DNA from: Salipaludibacillus aurantiacus
Lineage (GTDB): Bacteria; Bacillota; Bacilli; Bacillales; Salisediminibacteriaceae
DNA length: 64,000 bases
NCBI RefSeq assembly: GCF_900111295.1
Contig: NZ_FOGT01000012.1
Coordinates: 58,288 to 122,287, forward strand
Direction of reading: 5' to 3'
The first letter of the stretch is position 1. Each line of letters opens with the position of its first letter. The translations under genes were made by a program, and so were the position numbers. Shown in pieces: positions 27,358 to 36,011 of this stretch. The notes below the pieces were generated by a model. That model had not been told where the DNA came from, made no database searches, and saw only the letters and a list, made by a program, of their open reading frames with translations.

Positions 27358-28395
27358 CTACAAGTCATCGAATCCGTTTTCCTCAGACACTTTCGTATAC
27401 TGTCTGGACTTTTGTTCAAAAAAGTCTGTTTTTCCCTGGTTCACATCTTCGTACACCTTAATCCATTTCATAGGATTTGTTCTGTAGCCTTCGAAAGGCC
27501 TCTCTACTCCAAGCTCATTCACACGTTTATTTGCCATAAATTTAATGTACGCTTCCAAATCTGTAATGGGAATTTCCGGAATTCTGTCACCTATAATATA
27601 ATTTGCCCACTTAATTTCCAGTTCAGCTGCTTTTACAAAGGTTTCCTGCACGAATTTATCATTTTCTTCAGTCTGAAGTTCCGGACACTCCTTACGCAGT
27701 TCCTTAAAAATATTGGCAAACAAATAGACATGGAGCTGTTCATCCCTGTTTATATAGTTGATCATTGTTGAAGTAGAGACCATTTTCTGGTTCTTTGCAA
27801 GATAATAAAAGAAACTGAACCCTGAATAAAAATTCAGCCCTTCCAATATCACATCGTATACAATAGATTCTAAAAGTGTCTGAGGAGTCGGGTTATTAAC
27901 AAAAGATTCATAACCTTCGGCAATAAAGTCATTTCTTTCCCTTAAAACAGGATCGTGCTTCCAGTATTCAAATATCTCATCTTGTTCATCTTTATTGACA
28001 AGGCTTGATAAAACATAAGAGTAACTTTGGTTATGCACCACTTCCTGAAATGCTAATACAGTCATTAAGGCATTTAAGCTGGAATCGGTTAGATATTTTG
28101 ACACGTGCATCGCATAGTCTGTCTGAATACTGTCTAAAAAAGCGAGCAGGCCAATTATTTTTTTAAAAGCGTCTTCCTCCGTTTCAGTTAGTGAAGAGAA
28201 TTGTTTTATATCTGAACTCATATTAATTTCGAAGGGCGTCCAAAAATTCCCGAGCATATTTTTATATAAAGGATATGCCCATGAAAATCTCACGTCATCC
28301 CAGTTTAAAACATTGGAGCTTCGGCCTGAAATAATTCCTGTACTCGCATTTGGTGCTGATACATCGTAAAGTTTTCTTTCTGTTAACTTGGCCAT
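27358..28395 (-). CDS. nrdB: Ribonucleotide reductase class I beta subunit
   Basis: This small subunit holds the di-metal centre and tyrosyl radical. The expected ligands are visible: Asp88 (LDSIQ), Glu118 and His121 (FQEVVH), Glu185 (LEGLNF), Glu219 and His222 (RDEQLH). The radical tyrosine is Tyr125. The C-terminal tail GFDDL matches the peptide that docks onto the alpha subunit. The 345 residues are typical. AAAGGAGG precedes the ATG, 26 nt after nrdA. No nrdI is present here, which favours a class Ia-like rather than Ib assignment, but the metal cannot be decided from sequence. Confidence 0.92.
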   Translation of the reverse strand: MAKLTERKLYDVSAPNASTGIISGRSSNVLNWDDVRFSWAYPLYKNMLGNFWTPFEINMSSDIKQFSSLTETEEDAFKKIIGLLAFLDSIQTDYAMHVSKYLTDSSLNALMTVLAFQEVVHNQSYSYVLSSLVNKDEQDEIFEYWKHDPVLRERNDFIAEGYESFVNNPTPQTLLESIVYDVILEGLNFYSGFSFFYYLAKNQKMVSTSTMINYINRDEQLHVYLFANIFKELRKECPELQTEENDKFVQETFVKAAELEIKWANYIIGDRIPEIPITDLEAYIKFMANKRVNELGVERPFEGYRTNPMKWIKVYEDVNQGKTDFFEQKSRQYTKVSEENGFDDL

Positions 28396-28421
28396 TTATA
28401 TTTCCTCCTTTGTGTTAGTCA

Positions 28422-30626
28422 TTAGCTTGAGCAGCTTTCGCAGTCCTCCAGATCAGCAGAGGTGGACCGGACGTAATAGGTCGTCTTTAAATCATTCTTC
28501 CACGCGCTCATATGCAGGTCTAACAGTTCTTTTGCTTTAATTGCATGATTGACATATAAATTAAATGAAACAGATTGGTCAATATGTTTCTGCCTGGCTC
28601 CGTTCTGGGAAATGCTCCAGTGCTGGTCAATCGTATGTGCCGGTTTGTAGTACCAGGTGGTTTCACTATTAATATCCGGGGCGGTAACCGGTATTTTGTA
28701 ATTTTTCTTTTCTTCTGCGTATTCTTTTTTAAACACTGGATCAATTGAGGCTGTAGAACCAGCTATTAATGACGTGCTGGAATTTGGGGCCACAGCCATA
28801 AGATAACCATTCCGGAGACCGTGTTTCTTAACGTCTTCCTTGAGGGCTGTCCAGCGGCTGCTGTTGTATCCTCTTTGTTTGAAATAAATGCCTGTTTCAT
28901 AATCAGATCCTTTAAAGACGTTATATGCGCTTTTTTCTTTCGCTAATTTCATGCTTGCCTTTAAGGTGTAAAAATGAATATCCTCATACAAACGGTCAGC
29001 AAACGCGGTTGCCTCAGCAGATTCCCAGCGGATTTTTTTTAACGCGAGTAAATGGTGCCAGCCGAACGTTCCTAAACCGATGGCGCGGTACTTTTCATTC
29101 GTTGCTTTTGCTTGCGGGACTTCTATTGTATTAAGGTCAATGACATTATCAAGCATACGAACCTGGATAGTAATTAACCGTTCCAGCACGTCGTCCGTTA
29201 CAGCTTTCGCCAGGGAGACAGAGCTCAAATTACAAACAACAAAATCACCAGGATGTTTTCTGATTACAATTTCCCCGTCACTTACCTTTTCTTCTTTAAC
29301 CAAGGTCGGACTCATATTCTGCATAATTTCTGTACATAAATTTGAAGAATAAATCATGCCTTTATGCTTATTTGGATTCATTCTGTTTACTGTATCTCTG
29401 TAGAACATATATGGTGTTCCTGTCTCAAGTTGTGAAACCATAATTCTCTTCATAATGTCGATTGCGGGTACTTTTACCGATGTAAGGGTTTCATCGTTGA
29501 CGCATGCTTCATATTTTTCACGGAAGCTCCCTCTGCCTTTTTCTTCGTCGTAATAGTCTTCAAGGGAAAAGCCTTTCTTTTGCCGTATTTCGTGAGGATC
29601 AAACAAATGCCACTCTTCTCTGAGTTCCACTTTTTCCATAAACAGATCAGGCAGACAGACACCAGTAAAAAGATCATGTGTCCGTTGTCTTTCATCGCCA
29701 TTATTTAATTTAGCATCTAAAAAAGAAAAAATATCTTTATGCCAGACATCCAGGTAAACAGCGGCTGCTCCTTGTCTTTGTCCAAGCTGATCGACACTTA
29801 CCGCTGTGTTGTTTAACTGCTTCATCCATGGCAGAACGCCGGATGATGTGCCTTCAAACCCCTTGATTGACGAACCCCTTGCCCGTATTTTCCCTAAATA
29901 AAGGCCGAGTCCCCCGCCATTTTTGCTAATCGTAGCAGCGTCAGTATTACTGTCGAATATTCCACGCAAGCTGTCATCAACCGTATCAATAAAACAGCTT
30001 GATAATTGCCCGTGAGTTTTTCCCGCATTGGCTAACGTAGGAGTTGCCACGGTCATATATAAATTGGACAATGCCCAGTATGCTTCTTTAACAAGACTCA
30101 GCCGTTCCTCTTTTTGTTCATTCAGCATCAGCGTCATGCTGATCACCATAAATCGTTCCTGAGGCAGTTCGAGAAGTTTTCCATCGTAAGCTTTGGCAAG
30201 GTAACGGTCAGCAAGAGTTTTCAGCCCTATGTAAGTAAACTGTTTGTCCCTGGATTCATCGAGCCACTTCTCCATCTCTATCAAGTCACTTTCTGAGTAT
30301 GCTTCGATTAAGTCCTGACGGTAGAGACCGCGGCTGATTAACAGGGTAATTAATTGGCCGAATCGCTCGTAAGCCGGTAGTTCACGGGCGTCTTCGACCT
30401 GCTTTTTTAATTTTTCACTATAAAGCTCCGCGGCCACAAACGTCCAGTCCGGCTCCTCAATTGTTAATTGGTCCAAAGCGGAAGAAATGAGGGAGGATAT
30501 CGGGTTTTTCACTTCATTAACAGCCTCAAGCCTCTTTTTAAAAGGGGCCCAGTTTAAATGGGGAAACCTTGTTTCCAGTTCTCCTGCTAACACTGATAAA
30601 TTGTCTTTCTTTGTAAATGCGGTCAT
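28422..30626 (-). CDS. nrdA: Ribonucleotide reductase class I alpha subunit
   Basis: This catalytic subunit reduces ribonucleoside diphosphates. Active-site features are the cysteine in QLSSCFID, the thiyl-radical segment SNLCTEIM, the Tyr-Tyr pair in KTTYYVRS near the end, and the C-terminal CESC that accepts electrons from thioredoxin. About 734 residues. The N-terminal ATP-cone region looks shortened, with only about 40 residues before the conserved EEPDWTFVAAELY, so the dATP activity switch may be lost. The ATG at 30626 has GAAAGGA 8 nt upstream; 19 upstream codons are not used. A cobalamin riboswitch precedes it. Confidence 0.92.
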   Translation of the reverse strand: MTAFTKKDNLSVLAGELETRFPHLNWAPFKKRLEAVNEVKNPISSLISSALDQLTIEEPDWTFVAAELYSEKLKKQVEDARELPAYERFGQLITLLISRGLYRQDLIEAYSESDLIEMEKWLDESRDKQFTYIGLKTLADRYLAKAYDGKLLELPQERFMVISMTLMLNEQKEERLSLVKEAYWALSNLYMTVATPTLANAGKTHGQLSSCFIDTVDDSLRGIFDSNTDAATISKNGGGLGLYLGKIRARGSSIKGFEGTSSGVLPWMKQLNNTAVSVDQLGQRQGAAAVYLDVWHKDIFSFLDAKLNNGDERQRTHDLFTGVCLPDLFMEKVELREEWHLFDPHEIRQKKGFSLEDYYDEEKGRGSFREKYEACVNDETLTSVKVPAIDIMKRIMVSQLETGTPYMFYRDTVNRMNPNKHKGMIYSSNLCTEIMQNMSPTLVKEEKVSDGEIVIRKHPGDFVVCNLSSVSLAKAVTDDVLERLITIQVRMLDNVIDLNTIEVPQAKATNEKYRAIGLGTFGWHHLLALKKIRWESAEATAFADRLYEDIHFYTLKASMKLAKEKSAYNVFKGSDYETGIYFKQRGYNSSRWTALKEDVKKHGLRNGYLMAVAPNSSTSLIAGSTASIDPVFKKEYAEEKKNYKIPVTAPDINSETTWYYKPAHTIDQHWSISQNGARQKHIDQSVSFNLYVNHAIKAKELLDLHMSAWKNDLKTTYYVRSTSADLEDCESCSS

Positions 30627-30743
30627 TGTTGTCATCCTTTCAATTTTATTAATCAAATAAAATAGCTTAACGCCAAGTTCCAAAGGGATGCAATGGCCTT
30701 TTTGTCACCTTCTAACCCTTTAACTTAGGCACATGTTCAAAGT

Positions 30744-30775
30744 ACAAAAAAGCCTTCCCTTGGAAAGGGAAGGCT
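30744..30775 (-). terminator. Terminator in the nrdAB leader
   Basis: A perfect 10-bp stem (30766-30775 with 30751-30760, loop of 5) is followed by a run of Ts on the minus strand. It lies between the cobalamin riboswitch and the nrdA start and is the likely expression platform for transcription termination. Confidence 0.85.
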
Positions 30776-30850
30776 GAAAAACGGCAGAATGAGGCGTAAG
30801 ACGACTGCCTCTTCACTCGCAAGTGATCTAAATATTGGCAGCCTGCCGTT
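30776..30850 (-). promoter_or_regulatory. Second leader stem between riboswitch and terminator
   Basis: AACGGCAG and CTGCCGTT (30843-30850 with 30780-30787) can pair across a 55-nt region that holds further stems, and the minus-strand arm runs into TTTTT. It may act as an alternative terminator or as an antiterminator arm competing with the adjacent hairpin. Confidence 0.5.
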
Positions 30851-30887
30851 TCTCACACTCAACCCCCGAAGGTCAGAAACTACAGAA

Positions 30888-31070
30888 AACAGGCAGGTCT
30901 CCTGACTTGTGCTTCCTCCTACTTTGAGCCTTCCCGTATAAGCGCCATCATCCGATAACTTTCTTATACAGTGGCAATCTCATTTCGTCCACACTTACAG
31001 TTGCGGGGACAGTTCCGGCTTTTAACCGGATTCCCTTTTAAGCTTGCACGGCAAGCACCTGAATTCCTCA
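30888..31070 (-). promoter_or_regulatory. Cobalamin riboswitch
   Basis: The minus strand carries the conserved cobalamin aptamer blocks in order: AGGTGC, AAAAGGGAA, the CCGG-AACTGTCCCCGCAACTGT box, CCACTG, GGGAAGG, AAGTAGGA, and the B12 box with GCACAAGTCAGGAGACCTGCC just at the end. Binding of adenosylcobalamin should reduce nrdAB expression. This is known in other bacteria that hold both a B12-dependent class II and a B12-free class I reductase. Confidence 0.95.
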
Positions 31071-31083
31071 AATATTCAATTAA

Positions 31084-31129
31084 GCACAATATATAGATAA
31101 AAAAGTTATTTTCGACCTATATAATGTAC
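31084..31129 (-). promoter_or_regulatory. Tandem NrdR-like boxes over the nrdAB promoter
   Basis: Two sites resemble the NrdR consensus ACACTATATATAGTGT: 31084-31099 matches 12 of 16 positions and 31114-31129 matches 9 of 16. Their centres are 30 bp apart, about three helical turns, the arrangement NrdR needs. A candidate -10, TATATT on the minus strand at 31088-31093, lies inside the first box. Confidence 0.5.
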
Positions 31130-31185
31130 TAACAGCATAACGTCATTTTTTAAAAGATGCAATGGTTAATAGAAAAAAATGTTCC

Positions 31186-31214
31186 TTGAATATTCCCTCT
31201 ATCTCTAGTAAAAT
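31186..31214 (+). promoter_or_regulatory. SigA-type promoter of the GNAT-like gene
   Basis: TTGAAT (31186-31191) and TAAAAT (31209-31214) are separated by 17 nt, 44 nt before the start codon at 31259. Confidence 0.7.
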
Positions 31215-31258
31215 ACCTGAATTGTGAGTGAAAAGTACGCTGAAAGGAGCAATGAGTT

Positions 31259-31774
31259 ATGTTTGCACCTGCCGCTTTAGATCCAAAGCAGGATAAAAAC
31301 AAAGAAACCCTTATAGAAGAATATGAAACGCTTGAATTTCAAATTTTCCGGATGCAGGAAAATATAAAAGAAATCGCTAAAAAGTGGGATATATTAGGGA
31401 TTGACCAAACTAAAGAAGAAAAATGGGTAATCGTTTATGCCGCAGATGACGGGAACATCTGTAAAATCATGGCTCACGACTGTGAAACACCCTTTCTCGG
31501 TAAGTGGGACTTTTCCATACACGCACAATATAAGAATGATCACCAGGTTCATATCGATGATATCCGCGGGGAGGAAAACCGCGGCTTCGGTTCAGTCTGT
31601 ATGAATTTTTTAAAGGAATATACGAAGGACAAAAATATCCATACCATTTCCGGAGATATTTCCGAACGCGACTGGGAGCACCTGGACAGACTCATTCATT
31701 TTTACAAAAAGCACAGGTTCTATGTGGATATTGAATATGCAGAACAAAAAGGCGCCATTCACTGGCACCCTTAG
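31259..31774 (+). CDS. Hypothetical protein with GNAT-like C-terminus
   Basis: This 171-residue protein begins with a coiled-coil-like helix (residues about 15-50, EEYETLEFQIFRMQENIKEIAKK). A beta-rich region follows, then RGEENRGFGSVCMNFLKEY, resembling the acetyl-CoA-binding loop and helix of GNAT acetyltransferases; the last part DRLIHFYKKHRF fits the fold's final helix and strand. I cannot name a substrate, and the acetyl-CoA motif is not perfect. AAAGGAG lies about 9 nt upstream. It is divergent from the nrdAB leader. Confidence 0.65.
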   Translation: MFAPAALDPKQDKNKETLIEEYETLEFQIFRMQENIKEIAKKWDILGIDQTKEEKWVIVYAADDGNICKIMAHDCETPFLGKWDFSIHAQYKNDHQVHIDDIRGEENRGFGSVCMNFLKEYTKDKNIHTISGDISERDWEHLDRLIHFYKKHRFYVDIEYAEQKGAIHWHP

Positions 31775-31863
31775 ATAATATATATGACGAGGGAGGAGGC
31801 GGGTATTTGGGCCGGTCTCTCTTTTTTACCTTTCGACTCTCCGCTGCTGCCGGTTAGTCTCTT

Positions 31864-32772
31864 TCAAAGGGCCTTACCTTTCTTTTCCTGTGTATCTGTG
31901 CTGAACTGAAAGCCCACTGATTCAAGCTTTTCCTCCAGCTTCCTGTAATAGTCGTCAGACAGTCTTCCTTTTGCCCCCCGCATAATTTCTGTCGCATAGT
32001 GTTCCGGCGGCGCTGAACAAGGCTGTTTATTAATTACTGTGAACGTGAGAACATTTTCGTGTATTTTTCCGTTTATGTCAACATCCACAAAAGTTGGCCG
32101 ATAGTTGTTTGAATAAACCCCTTCTCTTTTAAAAAGGTAGTCCACGGCTTCCTTTGAAAGGGTATAAACTATTCCTTCTACGTAATCATCATCTGTTGTT
32201 TCTATAATATTTGCCCTGGCACCATCTGGCCGGGGGATAGAATAAGCAAAACTGTAATTTATCACTTTACCGGTCTCTACATTTTTTGAAAAATGGTCAA
32301 GCATCCCTGCTTTTATAATTCTTTCCGTATCCATGCAGGAGCCGTAAGCAAAATATTTCACCTCATTAAAAGATTTATACCAGCGGTCAACTTTCCAATC
32401 CTGAAAAGGCACTCGCTCTTTAAGGGTCTCTTTATGAGAATCATTTAATATATAAACCCAGGTTTTCACAGGGCTCCCTTCTGTCTCCACTTCCATCTCT
32501 GCCCTGTCGTAAAGGTTAATTTCTTTCCCTTGACGATATCCCTCAAGTACATCTAATGCAGCTAAGGTTTCTTTACCAATTTCATAGATTTCACCATATA
32601 CATAATCGTGTCCTTCAAGAAGAAAAGCCGGGTATCCTTTTCCTGTGTCATAGAGAGATCCTCTTATTCTGGCCTGCTGGTAAACACGGCGTGAGTCTTT
32701 TAATAAGTAGTGGTTGCTTTCTCCCTGTCTTAACGTGCCATAGACAAAAACAAAAGATTTACTCGTATTCAT
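31864..32772 (-). CDS. Two-domain gamma-glutamylcyclotransferase-like protein (YkqA-type)
   Basis: This 302-residue protein joins two AIG2/GGCT-fold domains. The first opens with FVYGTLRQGESNHYL and covers about residues 1-130. The second opens with KYFAYGSCMDTERI near residue 138 and continues to about 270. The same tandem architecture is found in B. subtilis YkqA. Members may act on gamma-glutamyl groups, but the activity is untested. The ATG has AGGAGG upstream. Confidence 0.8.
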   Translation of the reverse strand: MNTSKSFVFVYGTLRQGESNHYLLKDSRRVYQQARIRGSLYDTGKGYPAFLLEGHDYVYGEIYEIGKETLAALDVLEGYRQGKEINLYDRAEMEVETEGSPVKTWVYILNDSHKETLKERVPFQDWKVDRWYKSFNEVKYFAYGSCMDTERIIKAGMLDHFSKNVETGKVINYSFAYSIPRPDGARANIIETTDDDYVEGIVYTLSKEAVDYLFKREGVYSNNYRPTFVDVDINGKIHENVLTFTVINKQPCSAPPEHYATEIMRGAKGRLSDDYYRKLEEKLESVGFQFSTDTQEKKGKAL

Positions 32773-33013
32773 CTTGCGCCTCCTGGTGTATTAAGCTAAA
32801 ATTCTTCTTTATACTCTAACATATATATGTCTGCAGTTAAGGACAAGTGCACCATCTTCCTGAAAATAAGCAATAGTTCGAGCAACATGATGCCCCACTG
32901 TGACTGACCATGGGACGCAGTTCAATTTAAATAATAATAATTTTTCTTTTTTAGTTTACATAACATAAATACAGTAAATTTATCCCTTTTGTGTGATTTG
33001 ATTTTCCTCAGGA
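32773..33013. other. Intergenic region upstream of the YkqA-like gene
   Basis: No ORF with a ribosome-binding site and no motif I can support is visible here. The stretch is A/T-rich with one moderately G+C-rich patch near 32880-32925 of unknown meaning. Confidence 0.4.
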
Positions 33014-33045
33014 TAAAAAGAACCCAACAGCTGACTGTTGGGTTC
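33014..33045 (-). terminator. Terminator of adhE
   Basis: An 11-bp perfect stem (33035-33045 with 33020-33030, loop of 4) is followed by five Ts on the minus strand, shortly after the adhE stop. Confidence 0.92.
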
Positions 33046-33077
33046 AAACTAAGCATTATAAGCTTAACGTATTTTAC

Positions 33078-35681
33078 TTAAACACCTTTATAGGCTAAAC
33101 GATAAATTTCAGCTAATTCTGAGACTAAAGGCAGTTTAGGGTTTGCTGTTGTACACTGGTCTTCAAAAGCACGGTCAGCAAGAAGGTCTACTTTTTGTTC
33201 GAAGTCTTTTTTGTCCACTCCGCAAGCTTCAATACTCATAGGAATGTTAAGCTCTTTAGCTAACTTAATGACCGCCTGGACGAGACTTTCTACTCCTTGC
33301 GCTGTATCTTTAGCTGGTAAACCAAGCATTCTCGCAATTTCTGCATAGCGCTCATCGGCCCGGAAGTGGTTATACTTAGGGAACGCCGTGAACTTTGTTG
33401 GTTTTTCAGCATTGTAACGGATGACATGCGGCATTAAAATGGTGTTGGAACGTCCGTGTGCAATATGGAATTCAGCGCCTAATTTATGCGCAAGGCTGTG
33501 ATTGATTCCCAGGAAGGCATTTGCAAACGCCATACCTGCGATCGTGGAGGCATTATGCATTTTTTCACGGGCCAGTTCGTCATTTCCATTTCGATAAGCT
33601 TTAGGGAGGTATTCAAATACTAGCTGAATAGCTTTGATAGCAAGTCCGTCAGTATAATCGTTGGCCATCACTGATACATAAGATTCGATGGCGTGAGTGA
33701 GAACATCCATCCCTGTGTCGGCAGTAACTGAAGGCGGCACTGATTTCACGTAAACCGGATCGATGATCGCCACATCAGGTGTCAGCTCATAATCTGCCAG
33801 CGGATACTTTACATTATTTTCTTTATCTGTAATGACAGAGAACGATGTAACTTCTGAGCCTGTTCCTGAAGTTGTCGGTATAGCTACAAATTGTGCTCTG
33901 TTTCCAAGTTTAGGATATTTAAAGACACGTTTACGAATATCAAGGAACTTCTGTTTCAGCCCGTGGAACTCAAGGTCCGGGTGCTCATAGAATACCCACA
34001 TACCTTTTGCGGCATCCATGGCCGAACCGCCACCTAAAGTAATAATGACATCCGGTTCAAATTGTTTCATCATTTCTGCCCCTGCCATAACCGTTTCAAT
34101 TGAGGGATCCGGCTCTACATCTGAGAAAACTTCATATTGAACGCGGTCCTGGCGTTTATTCAAGTAATATAATACTTTATCGACATATCCCATTTTCACC
34201 ATGATCTCATCTGTAACGATCATAGCCCGGGAAATGTTAGGCATTTTTTCTAAATACTGTGTGGCATTCTTTTCAAAAAATACTTTTGGCGGAACTTTAA
34301 ACCATTGCATATTGTTTTTTCTCTTTCCTATTTTTTTAATATTTACGAGGTTAATCGTACCTACATTTTGAGACACTGAATTGTGACCGTAAGAACCGCA
34401 CCCGAGTGTCAGGGAAGGAATATAGCCGTTATAAATATCCCCGATGGCTCCCTGTGAAGACGGTGAATTTGAGATAATTCGCCCTGCTTTCATCTGAAGA
34501 CCGAAATCACGGATCACATCATCATCCCCGGAATGGATGACCGCAGAGTGCCCAAGGCCTCCAAAGTGAAGCATTTCATCAGCTCGTTTGAAGCCTTCTT
34601 CCCGGTTTTTAACTTTGAAGCACGCAAGCACCGGGCTGAGCTTTTCTCTGGAGAGTGGAGACTCAGGACCTACTGTTTTCAGTTCAGCAATAAGAATCTT
34701 AGTTTTTTCATTAACTTTTACGCCTGCCATCGCTGCTATTTCCGCAGCTGGTTTCCCGACAATGTGAGGGTTAACAGCGCATGTGTCTTCATTGATCACA
34801 AGCTTCTCTACTTTTTTACGCTCCTCTTCAGTCAGGAAGTGGCAATTATTAGACTGTAATTCTATCTTTGTTTCTTCATAAATTTCTTTGTCTATAATAA
34901 CCGCTTGTTCAGATGCGCAGATCATCCCGTTATCAAACGTTTTAGACAGTATTAAGTCATTAACTGCCTGTTTAACATTTGCACTTTTTTCTATATAACA
35001 AGGTACGTTACCCGGTCCTACTCCCAAAGCAGGTTTTCCTGTGCTGTAAGCTGATTTCACCATCCCTGCGCCTCCAGTTGCAAGCACGACAGCAACTCCC
35101 GGGTGGTTCATTAACTGTTGTGTTCCTTCAATAGAAGGTTTTTCAATCCATTGAATGCAGCCTTCAGGCGCTCCTGCCTTTAATGCCGCTTGGTACATGA
35201 CTTCAGCAGCTCTGGCACTGCATTTCTGTGCAGATGGATGAAAGGCAAAGATGATTGGATTTCTCGTTTTTATAGAAATAAGAATCTTAAACATCGTAGT
35301 TGAAGTTGGATTCGTGACTGGTGTCACTCCTGCAACAACACCGACAGGCTCAGCAATTTCTATCATTTCTTCATGTTCATTCTCGTGGATAACTCCAACT
35401 GTTTTATCATATTTTATCGCATGATAAATATATTCTGTTGCAAAAATGTTTTTAATGATTTTGTCCTCGTAGACACCTCTTTTTGTTTCCTCAACAGCCA
35501 TCTTGGCAAGAGGCATGTGCTGGTCCAGCCCGGCAAGAGCCATTTCTTTAACAATGTGATTAATCTGGTTCTGGTCAAAGTGCATAAATTCCTTGTGTGC
35601 CTTTTGCCCTTTTACTACCAGATCATTAACCATAGAAGCAGCGTCATCAGCTTTTTTTAATTGCTTTTCATTTACAGCCAT
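33078..35681 (-). CDS. adhE: Bifunctional acetaldehyde-CoA / alcohol dehydrogenase
   Basis: AdhE converts acetyl-CoA to ethanol in two NADH-dependent steps during fermentation. The N-terminal aldehyde-dehydrogenase domain (about residues 1-440) has the catalytic Cys in NGMICASEQ. The C-terminal iron-dependent alcohol dehydrogenase domain (about 455-867) shows LGGGSAMDAAKGM and the metal-binding GMDVLTHAIESY and FLGINHSLAHKLG segments with their histidines. The 867 residues match the family, which forms spirosomes. GGAGG precedes the ATG. Two Rex-type operators lie upstream. Confidence 0.96.
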   Translation of the reverse strand: MAVNEKQLKKADDAASMVNDLVVKGQKAHKEFMHFDQNQINHIVKEMALAGLDQHMPLAKMAVEETKRGVYEDKIIKNIFATEYIYHAIKYDKTVGVIHENEHEEMIEIAEPVGVVAGVTPVTNPTSTTMFKILISIKTRNPIIFAFHPSAQKCSARAAEVMYQAALKAGAPEGCIQWIEKPSIEGTQQLMNHPGVAVVLATGGAGMVKSAYSTGKPALGVGPGNVPCYIEKSANVKQAVNDLILSKTFDNGMICASEQAVIIDKEIYEETKIELQSNNCHFLTEEERKKVEKLVINEDTCAVNPHIVGKPAAEIAAMAGVKVNEKTKILIAELKTVGPESPLSREKLSPVLACFKVKNREEGFKRADEMLHFGGLGHSAVIHSGDDDVIRDFGLQMKAGRIISNSPSSQGAIGDIYNGYIPSLTLGCGSYGHNSVSQNVGTINLVNIKKIGKRKNNMQWFKVPPKVFFEKNATQYLEKMPNISRAMIVTDEIMVKMGYVDKVLYYLNKRQDRVQYEVFSDVEPDPSIETVMAGAEMMKQFEPDVIITLGGGSAMDAAKGMWVFYEHPDLEFHGLKQKFLDIRKRVFKYPKLGNRAQFVAIPTTSGTGSEVTSFSVITDKENNVKYPLADYELTPDVAIIDPVYVKSVPPSVTADTGMDVLTHAIESYVSVMANDYTDGLAIKAIQLVFEYLPKAYRNGNDELAREKMHNASTIAGMAFANAFLGINHSLAHKLGAEFHIAHGRSNTILMPHVIRYNAEKPTKFTAFPKYNHFRADERYAEIARMLGLPAKDTAQGVESLVQAVIKLAKELNIPMSIEACGVDKKDFEQKVDLLADRAFEDQCTTANPKLPLVSELAEIYRLAYKGV

Positions 35682-35700
35682 TATAATTTCCTCCTCTTTA

Positions 35701-35848
35701 TGTGAAGTGTTTCACATGTTTTCTTAAAAAAATTGATTTTTTCTTGATGTGTTTTGTTTACAGGTTCATTATAGCCTGAGGAAAAAGAAAAATAAATGAA
35801 CAAATTGTGAAGTATTTCACATTCACAATGATAACGTATTCATTGTGA
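35701..35848 (-). promoter_or_regulatory. adhE control region with Rex-type operators
   Basis: Two palindromes match the Rex core TTGTGAA-N4-TTCACAA: TGTGAAGTGTTTCACA at 35701-35716 and TTGTGAAGTATTTCACAT at 35805-35822. A third, outward-facing dyad, TCACAATGA and TCATTGTGA separated by 8 bp, covers 35823-35848. A TATAAT -10 lies at 35768-35773 on the minus strand, between the two Rex boxes. Rex would repress adhE when NAD+ is abundant. Confidence 0.75.
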
Positions 35849-36011
35849 CCTTTTAATGACAAATAAAAAATCCGGTTGATTTTTCATATGGTTTTTAAGA
35901 TTGTCCATAAATTTAACATTATTGTAAAACAATTATTTTAAAGGGTATTTACCTGAACCCTTTAATAGGATAAGATATTCTTCGGTAAAAAAATTAATAA
36001 GGGGTTGTAGT

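Noticed and set aside
27184..27771. Long plus-strand ORF over the 3' end of nrdB
   Set aside because: It is antisense to a well-conserved gene, Cys/Phe-rich and without a ribosome-binding site.
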